Source: Planctomycetota bacterium
GTDB taxonomy: Bacteria; Planctomycetota; Brocadiia; SM23-32
Direction: 5' to 3'
Assembly (NCBI GenBank): GCA_018334735.1
Contig: JAGXLK010000210.1
Coordinates: 1-5,539 of the forward strand
Length of the DNA: 5,539 bases
This document shows positions 1 through 4,029 of the stretch, piece by piece; within the stretch, counting starts at the first letter, position 1; every line of letters begins with the position of its first letter. The notes under the pieces were generated by a model, which did not search any database, had not been told where the DNA came from, and worked only from the letters and a program-made list of their open reading frames with translations. The translations under genes were made by a program, and so were the position numbers.

Positions 1-6
1 GGGAGA

Positions 7-450
7 ATGAGTCATACGAAGCTTATTTATCACTGCACATTCAGCACGGAAGGGCGGGTGGCGGCTCTCTATGATGATATGCGCCCGAGACTTCATTCCT
101 ATATCGCAGGTATGATCAACAACGATTTTGGTATAGCGCGTGAGGTGAACGGAATCGATGATCATGTGCATATTCTGTGCGACATCAGGCCTAATCATTC
201 TGTATCGGATGTGATGTCGAAGCTCAAATCGCAGTCATCAGGATGGATACATCAGGAGTTTGCAAATCTGAGCGATGTTTTTTGGCAGGAGGGGTATTCA
301 GCCTTTTCTGTCAGTAAGTCTGTTGCTCCGAAGGTCAAGGAATATATCCAGCGTCAGGAAGAGCATCATCGAAGGAGGTCTTTTGTTGATGAGTTGCGGG
401 TGTTGCTGGAAAAACACGACATAGAATATGATCCAGAATATTTGGTGTGA
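7..450 (+). CDS. tnpA: IS200/IS605-type (Y1, HUH) single-strand transposase TnpA
   Basis: A 147-residue protein with the complete Y1 transposase fold signature. The opening YHCTFSTEGR matches the usual 'YH.vFSTk.R' start. The metal-binding HUH motif is H53-V-H55, within DDHVHIL. The catalytic tyrosine is very likely Y113 in VKEYIQRQEEHH, with Q117 completing the active-site helix. The C-terminal HHRRRSF...LL.KHDIEYDPEYL is typical of this family. Length is normal and no motif is missing, so the protein looks intact. Family members cut and rejoin single-stranded DNA at hairpins flanking IS200/IS605 elements, or at REP sequences in the RAYT branch. No tnpB is present downstream. A GGGAGA tract directly precedes the ATG, but the true upstream leader and any left-end hairpin are off the window. 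The structured repeats starting 15 nt after the stop are its natural candidate substrates. Whether it is a mobile IS200 copy or a resident RAYT-like gene cannot be decided here. Confidence 0.92.
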   Translation: MSHTKLIYHCTFSTEGRVAALYDDMRPRLHSYIAGMINNDFGIAREVNGIDDHVHILCDIRPNHSVSDVMSKLKSQSSGWIHQEFANLSDVFWQEGYSAFSVSKSVAPKVKEYIQRQEEHHRRRSFVDELRVLLEKHDIEYDPEYLV

Positions 451-464
451 CGGTTCGTTTCGTC

Positions 465-592
465 CAGGGGCTCGTTTGCGCTCCGACGGAGCGTCTCAGA
501 GTGTAGCCCCGTGCGGAGGCGGCGTCAGCCGCCGAAGTTCGGGGATCAAAGGAGCGAACAAAAAAGGTGCGTCCCGAAGGGGCGCTTGAGAG
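465..592 (+). repeat. REP-like structured repeat, copy 1
   Basis: First of two closely matching 126-128 nt direct repeats; copy 2 is at 725-850. It contains three hairpins in order. The first is GCTCC-GAC-GGAGC (480-492). The second is a two-tier hairpin just after GTAG (503-506): outer stem CCCCG/CGGGG (507-511 with 540-544), a symmetric 6x6 internal loop, and inner stem GGCGGC/GCCGCC (518-523 with 528-533). The third is GCGTCCC-GAA-GGGGCGC (569-585), with one G-T wobble. GTAG followed by an imperfect hairpin is the classic layout of REP sequences, and those are recognised by Y1 transposases like the one encoded 15 nt upstream. It may therefore be the right-end hairpin of that element or a REP mobilised by it; this link is inference. 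Confidence 0.8.
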
Positions 593-724
593 GGAACCGG
601 CGCATCAAACCATCACTGTAGGCTCCCTGAGCTGAACCGCCCCGTCGGGGCGGGGATTTGGGTGCGATCTGCCAACCCCCGACTCCCGTTGGTCGCCGGG
701 GGCTATGCTCTCAGGTGCCCCTTT
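593..724. other. Hairpin-rich spacer between the two REP-like repeats
   Basis: No coding region is credible here. The stretch is GC-rich and carries several consecutive palindromes: GCTC-CCT-GAGC (622-632) directly after another GTAG (618-621); CCGCCCCG/CGGGGCGG (637-644 with 646-653), nearly a perfect 17-nt palindrome; and CCCCCG/CGGGGG (676-681 with 697-702). An alternative pairing CCAAC/GTTGG (672-676 with 688-692) overlaps the last one. A further hairpin, GCCCC-TTTCA-GGGGC (717-731), runs into copy 2 of the repeat. The density suggests that this spacer and its flanking repeats form one composite structured element, possibly a BIME-like REP cluster. Confidence 0.6.
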
Positions 725-850
725 CAGGGGCTGGTTGACGCTCCGACGGAGCGTCTCAGAGTGTAGGCCCGTGCGCAGGCGGCGACAGCCGCCGAAGTTC
801 GGGTCGAGGATGTGGAAAAACTGAATGCGTCCCGAAGGGGCGCTTGAGAG
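725..850 (+). repeat. REP-like structured repeat, copy 2
   Basis: Second copy of the repeat at 465-592, same orientation, offset 260 nt in its first half and 258 in its last third. In the core (740-803 against 480-543) only three bases differ, at 767, 776 and 785. One lies in the 4-nt hairpin loop, one in the internal loop, and one in the outermost base pair of the outer stem, which changes together with its partner from C-G to G-T. The GTAG (763-766), the inner stem GGCGGC/GCCGCC, the GCTCC/GGAGC hairpin (740-752) and the final GCGTCCC/GGGGCGC hairpin (827-843) are all kept. The part between outer stem and final hairpin (804-826) has diverged freely. Stem conservation with loop drift points to selection on, or recent copying of, a folded DNA or RNA element. 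Confidence 0.8.
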
Positions 851-884
851 AATCTCGTAGAGCAAATGATATTTTTGCGTTTTC

Positions 885-921
885 CGCACTCAGCCGGCCC
901 GGTGCGGGCCGTAGCAGTGCG
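885..921. repeat. Two-tier palindrome upstream of the epimerase promoter
   Basis: An outer stem CGCACT/AGTGCG (885-890 with 916-921) encloses a 5x5 internal loop and an inner stem GGCCCG/CGGGCC (896-901 with 905-910) with a GTG loop. A GTAG (911-914) lies in the 3' side of the internal loop. The architecture resembles the hairpins in the repeats at 465-592 and 725-850, but the sequence is different. It may be another REP-like element. It is not followed by a T-run, so it is not a standard intrinsic terminator. Confidence 0.55.
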
Positions 922-959
922 CGTCTATCGGCTCAGGGGTTGTGGCAGGGCTCCTGGAG

Positions 960-988
960 TTGTCCAATTCCTGAGTTTTTCTTACAAT
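960..988 (+). promoter_or_regulatory. Predicted sigma70-like promoter for the epimerase gene
   Basis: A -35 hexamer TTGTCC (960-965, 4 of 6 consensus) and a -10 hexamer TACAAT (983-988, 5 of 6) are separated by exactly 17 nt. Transcription would start near 995, giving a leader of about 50 nt before the GTG at 1045. It lies just downstream of the GC-rich hairpin region, in a locally AT-richer stretch. This is a match by eye to a bacterial housekeeping consensus; the organism's own consensus is unknown. Confidence 0.5.
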
Positions 989-1030
989 GTTTTACCCCCA
1001 ATATAGAAATGCATGGGCGATTTTGTTTTC

Positions 1031-1036
1031 AAGGAG
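1031..1036 (+). promoter_or_regulatory. Ribosome binding site deciding the GTG start of the epimerase gene
   Basis: AAGGAG, a near-perfect Shine-Dalgarno sequence, ends 8 nt before GTG 1045. It supports GTG 1045 over the in-frame ATG at 1009, which has no comparable site and would add an odd 12-residue leader before the Rossmann fold. Confidence 0.8.
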
Positions 1037-1044
1037 AATACCTG

Positions 1045-2025
1045 GTGAGCCAGCAAAAGACTGCATTGGTGACGGGTGCCGGTGGCTTTATCGGCAGCCA
1101 TCTTGTGAACTATCTGGCTGACAAAGGATACCGGGTTTGCGGAGTGGATACCAAAAAGTCGGAGTTCATGGAAGTGAATGCCGACGAGTTTCTGCTCCGG
1201 GATCTTCGGGAATGGGACGATTGTCTTGAGGTGTCCCGAAATGTCGACGAAGTCTATACGCTGGCGGCTAACATGGGTGGGATTGGTTTTATTGAAAGTG
1301 TCCATGCACCCATCCTGCATGACAATGTTCTTATTAACACGCACATGATCGAGGCCGCTCGGGGTAACGGTGTTGAAACGTATTTCTATGCGTCATCGGC
1401 CTGCGTTTACCCAACATTCATGCAGGAGGACTCAGATGTCCCCGGCCTGAAAGAAGATGATGCATACCCGGCTGATCCCGATAACGAGTACGGATGGGAA
1501 AAACTTTTCACCGAACGAGTCTGTCTTTCCTATGCTCGCGACTACGGAATGACGACGCGGATTGCTCGGTTTCATAACATCTACGGCCCGCAGGGGACCT
1601 GGCGAGGGGGAAGAGAAAAGGCACCGGCGGCCCTGTGCCGTAAAGTCGCTGAAACTCCGACCGGAGGCGAAATAGAAATCTGGGGGGATGGCGAACAAAC
1701 CCGCTCTTTCTGCTATATCGACGATTGTCTCAAGGGTATCTACCGGCTGATGCATTCCGATTGCGCAGAGCCACTGAATATCGGGTCGGATGAACTGATC
1801 AAGATCAACGATCTGGTGGATCTCATCGCAGATATAGCGGGCAAGAGACTGGAAAAGAAACATTTGCTCGATAAGCCGCAGGGGGTCAGGGGCCGCAATT
1901 CAAACAATGATAAGATTAAAGAAGTTCTTGATTGGGCACCGTCTACATCACTGCGAGAGGGGTTTGAGAAGACCTACAGATGGATTGAGAAGGAAGTGAA
2001 AAGAACCAGAGGTGAGGACGATTGA
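1045..2025 (+). CDS. gme: GDP-mannose 3,5-epimerase (extended SDR family)
   Basis: A 326-residue enzyme expected to convert GDP-D-mannose to GDP-L-galactose (and GDP-L-gulose) in the cytoplasm, using bound NAD+. The N-terminal Rossmann fold shows TGAGGFIGSH (residues 10-19) and D35 at the end of the second strand. Next come AANMGGIGF (74-82), YASSACVYP (115-123), the SDR pair Y149/K153 in EYGWEK, and the diagnostic HNIYGPQGTW and GGREKAPAA (188-196). Further on are WGDGEQTRSF, LNIGSDE and GVRGRNSNN. C120, Y149, K153 and K192 align at a constant offset with the Arabidopsis GME catalytic residues C145, Y174, K178 and K217, which separates it from ordinary UDP-glucose 4-epimerase-like relatives. 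The reading frame is open upstream to 844, but that part crosses repeats and is not protein-like. GME is best known from plant vitamin C synthesis; in a bacterium beside sugar transferases, a role in polysaccharide precursor supply is the natural inference. Confidence 0.93.
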   Translation: MSQQKTALVTGAGGFIGSHLVNYLADKGYRVCGVDTKKSEFMEVNADEFLLRDLREWDDCLEVSRNVDEVYTLAANMGGIGFIESVHAPILHDNVLINTHMIEAARGNGVETYFYASSACVYPTFMQEDSDVPGLKEDDAYPADPDNEYGWEKLFTERVCLSYARDYGMTTRIARFHNIYGPQGTWRGGREKAPAALCRKVAETPTGGEIEIWGDGEQTRSFCYIDDCLKGIYRLMHSDCAEPLNIGSDELIKINDLVDLIADIAGKRLEKKHLLDKPQGVRGRNSNNDKIKEVLDWAPSTSLREGFEKTYRWIEKEVKRTRGEDD

Positions 2026-2283
2026 AGAAGGGCAAAATCGCTTGGAAGTGAATGGCATTGAAGGACGAGACACGATGAGCGAAGAAGAACGTTGCATTTG
2101 TGACATGGGGAATTAAAGCAGAAGGCAAGCGGGAGATCTACCCAGGGCAAGGGACAAAGAACGGCGATGGCAGAGGAAGAAAAACGAGGGACAGAACAAG
2201 AGCCATTCTGATTAAAGGGGCGACATCCTCTTTGGGCTACCACCAGCTTGACTTTTCTTGCGCAGAAAGTTTACCATTCGTAA
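2026..2283. other. Non-coding spacer after the epimerase gene
   Basis: No gene is supported here. The + strand is strongly purine-rich from about 2112 to 2202 and carries an imperfect direct repeat (GGGACAAAGAAC at 2151-2162, GGGACAGAACAAGA at 2188-2201). Open frames on both strands are biased in composition, lack any recognisable domain, and run across the epimerase end or into the inverted-repeat element. No terminator hairpin with a T-run is visible after the epimerase stop. The last 36 nt hold a possible promoter, listed separately. Confidence 0.6.
2248..2277 (+). promoter_or_regulatory. Possible promoter for the sugar phosphotransferase gene
   Basis: TTGACT (2248-2253, 5 of 6 to the -35 consensus), an 18-nt spacer, then TACCAT (2272-2277, 4 of 6 to the -10 consensus). 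The expected start of transcription, around 2284, coincides with the left end of the inverted-repeat element, so the leader would consist almost entirely of that element. The match is moderate and could be chance. Confidence 0.35.
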
Positions 2284-2317
2284 CTAGTGGTCCGTTCCAT
2301 TTGATTTTGGTGGTTCA

Positions 2318-2415
2318 GAGCAATTCTGCCGGGTCAGTTCGAGGCGCGGCGCCAAAGGTGACCCGGACGGGTCCCTGCGAAGCCGCAACGAAGAAATGAC
2401 CCGGCAGAATTGCTC
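2318..2415. repeat. Nested perfect 19-bp inverted repeat inside the MITE-like element
   Basis: The arms GAGCAATTCTGCCGGGTCA (2318-2336) and its exact reverse complement (2397-2415) enclose 60 nt, which themselves hold GACCCG-GA-CGGGTC (2360-2373). The left arm starts on the last base of the outer terminal repeat, so the two inverted repeats abut with no gap. It would form a long stem in single-stranded DNA or RNA. Confidence 0.85.
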
Positions 2416-2420
2416 CCTAC

Positions 2421-2479
2421 GGGCCGGACGGCGGCGGCCCATCTGCGGCGTTGCAGTTCGGCGTGGACCCACTTGGGTC
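2421..2479. repeat. Two further stem-loops in the right half of the MITE-like element
   Basis: GGGCCG/CGGCCC (2421-2426 with 2435-2440, 8-nt loop) and GACCC-ACTT-GGGTC (2466-2479). Neither is followed by a T-run, so they are not obvious intrinsic terminators. With the nested 98-nt palindrome and the terminal repeats they leave little of the element unstructured. Confidence 0.6.
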
Positions 2480-2586
2480 GAACTTCTCACTGCACCTTGC
2501 ATCTGAACCACCGACGACCGGCTGAACCCACAAAATCAAATGGAACGGACCACTAGATATTTTATCCGGGGTAAATACAGGGAGTG

Positions 2587-3999
2587 ATGAAGAGAGCTCT
2601 ACACTCAGCAAAAACTGCCAACGCTTTTGCCGATTTTTTTTCGCTTGTCATCGCGTGGGCCGCTGCATATGGGGTACGCTTTCACGCTACCAAACTGCTG
2701 GCGGGAAGCTGGGAGGGATTCAGCTTGTTCCGCTTTTGCAAGCATATGAAACTGTTACCCATCGTCCTTATTGTCTACATGGTGGCCTACGGACTGTGTG
2801 GTCTGTACCGTTGGAACCGCACGACGCTGTCGATCATGAGGTTCATACGGCTGCTGGAAGCTTCCTGTGTCGCCTGGCTCGCCATGGTTGCAGCTCTCTA
2901 TTATTATAGCCGCTATACTTTCAGTCGCGGTATGTTGCTATCTTTTCTGGTGATCTGCCCTTTTACCGTCTTTTTGAGCCGGGAATTGGTCGACTCTCTG
3001 CTAAAGAGTATCTACCAAAAAGATAAATGGATCAGAAAAATCGCCATACTCGGCACTGGTCGTCTCGCACGGCGTATACTGAATACAGTCCAGCAGGAAA
3101 TATCCTCTCCCTGTAAAGTCGAATATCTTCTCACTCTCGATCCAGAAGAATTGTCCGAAACACTCCTCGGGAAACCCATAAAAGGGTGGGTAGGGGATGT
3201 GGAAAAGTGCCTGGAAGAGAACTCCGTGGACGTAGTGCTCGTAGCATTGTCCGCCGAAAATATGCAAAGGCTCGGAGAATTCCTGAACGAACTCGGGAAA
3301 CTGCCAGTCCAGGTGGGATTCGTGCCCGATGTCAGCGGAATCTTGACCGTGGACCTGGAGGTAATAGAGCTCGATTCTCTGCCCATTATCCAGATTTATG
3401 GGCGGCCAGTCACGGGACTCAGCGCTTTTGTGAAAAGAAGCCTGGATTTGGTTGGAGCCACCTCTATGCTACTCGTTATGGGGTTCCCGATGGTGCTGGT
3501 TGCGCTAATCATTAAGTTAACCAGCAAGGGGCCAATTATTTACCGGCAGAAACGCATGGGACTGGGAGGTGACGTTTTTAAAATGCACAAATTCCGTACA
3601 ATGCGCCCGGACGCCGAAGCCGACTCGGGACCCATCTTCGCCAGCGAGAAAGATGCCCGTCGAACGCGTTTCGGTTCTTTTTTGCGTCGATTCAGCATCG
3701 ATGAGCTTCCCCAGTTGTTCAACGTCATCAAAGGGGACATGAGCCTCGTGGGGCCACGACCCGAAAGACCGCACTTTGTGCGGCGCTTCTCCCGCGCTCT
3801 TCCAAGCTACATGCTGCGGCACAAAGTAAAAGCCGGGATTACAGGTTGGGCGCAGATTCACGGTCTCCGTGGAAAGACCTCAATCCAGAAACGGCTCCAG
3901 TACGATTTGCACTATATTAATCACTGGTCTTTTACTCTCGATTTTCTCATCCTGCTGGTGACGCCCCTCGCCGTTTTATTCCACAAACATGCCTACTGA
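2587..3999 (+). CDS. Polyisoprenyl-phosphate hexose-1-phosphate transferase (WcaJ/WbaP-like initiating sugar transferase)
   Basis: A 470-residue inner-membrane enzyme expected to transfer a hexose-1-phosphate from a nucleotide sugar to undecaprenyl phosphate, the first step of a lipid-linked exopolysaccharide unit. It has the full PHPT layout. Four N-terminal membrane helices lie near residues 11-30, 54-73, 89-107 and 116-134. A Rossmann-like cytoplasmic domain follows, with ILGTG (154-158). The catalytic sugar-transferase domain starts at KRSLDL (283) and has a reentrant hydrophobic segment (about 287-310), KFRTM (335-339), the D372-E373 pair in SIDELPQL, GPRPE (389-393), KAGITGWAQIHG, and the terminal FHKHAY. 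The ending and GLRGKTS resemble the glucose-type WcaJ group more than the galactose type, but sugar choice is not provable. An in-frame GTG (2584) immediately precedes the ATG, and a stop at 2572 excludes longer starts. AGGGAG (2579-2584) lies unusually close to the ATG. The gene is separated from the epimerase gene by the MITE-like element. Confidence 0.93.
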   Translation: MKRALHSAKTANAFADFFSLVIAWAAAYGVRFHATKLLAGSWEGFSLFRFCKHMKLLPIVLIVYMVAYGLCGLYRWNRTTLSIMRFIRLLEASCVAWLAMVAALYYYSRYTFSRGMLLSFLVICPFTVFLSRELVDSLLKSIYQKDKWIRKIAILGTGRLARRILNTVQQEISSPCKVEYLLTLDPEELSETLLGKPIKGWVGDVEKCLEENSVDVVLVALSAENMQRLGEFLNELGKLPVQVGFVPDVSGILTVDLEVIELDSLPIIQIYGRPVTGLSAFVKRSLDLVGATSMLLVMGFPMVLVALIIKLTSKGPIIYRQKRMGLGGDVFKMHKFRTMRPDAEADSGPIFASEKDARRTRFGSFLRRFSIDELPQLFNVIKGDMSLVGPRPERPHFVRRFSRALPSYMLRHKVKAGITGWAQIHGLRGKTSIQKRLQYDLHYINHWSFTLDFLILLVTPLAVLFHKHAY

Positions 4000-4029
4000 T
4001 CTCCGGGACCGGAAGGTTTCGCAGTTTGG

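Larger units (their letters stand above)
2284..2556. mobile_element. MITE-like non-autonomous element with 35-bp terminal inverted repeats
   Basis: A 273-bp element bounded by terminal inverted repeats at 2284-2318 and 2522-2556 that match at 33 of 35 positions. The only mismatches are two adjacent bases, GT on the left where the right arm reads TG. Both ends finish in CTAG. As CTAG is its own complement, it may be part of the repeat, a 4-bp target duplication, or a CTAG target with TA duplicated, as known for IS630/Tc1-mariner-type insertion. It has no transposase gene and its interior is full of palindromes, so mobilisation in trans would be needed. The right end carries a second partial copy of the inner arm: CTGAACCACC (2503-2512) is an exact complement of the left-arm 2309-2318. 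The element ends 30 nt before the phosphotransferase ATG. The parent transposon is not recognised. Confidence 0.82.

Noticed and set aside
465..850. CRISPR array
   Set aside because: Only two repeat units, each over 120 nt and internally palindromic, with one structured spacer and no cas genes; does not fit a CRISPR.
465..850. Guide RNA (omega RNA) of an IS605-type element
   Set aside because: No TnpB gene or fragment is present in the window, so there is no partner to support such a call.
605..889. 94-codon open frame on the minus strand
   Set aside because: It lies wholly over the hairpin spacer and REP-like copy 2, has a composition dictated by the palindromes, and shows no domain.
844..1044. 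In-frame N-terminal extension of the epimerase from ATG 844
   Set aside because: The 67 extra codons cross a repeat end, a palindrome and the predicted promoter, do not look like protein, and precede a well-placed AAGGAG/GTG start.
1432..1863. 143-codon minus-strand frame inside the epimerase gene
   Set aside because: Shadow of a strongly supported coding gene; no family features of its own.
1974..2399. Open frames on both strands in the spacer after the epimerase gene
   Set aside because: Low-complexity translations with no recognisable motif, overlapping the epimerase end or running into the MITE-like element.
2284..2611. Minus-strand open frames over the MITE-like element
   Set aside because: They are translations of the inverted repeats; both ends give the same short peptide pattern because the terminal repeats are complementary. 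No transposase motif.
4002..4013. Possible terminator between the convergent genes (TCCGG-GA-CCGGA)
   Set aside because: Loop of only two bases, short stem, and no T-run directly after it on either strand; too weak to annotate.
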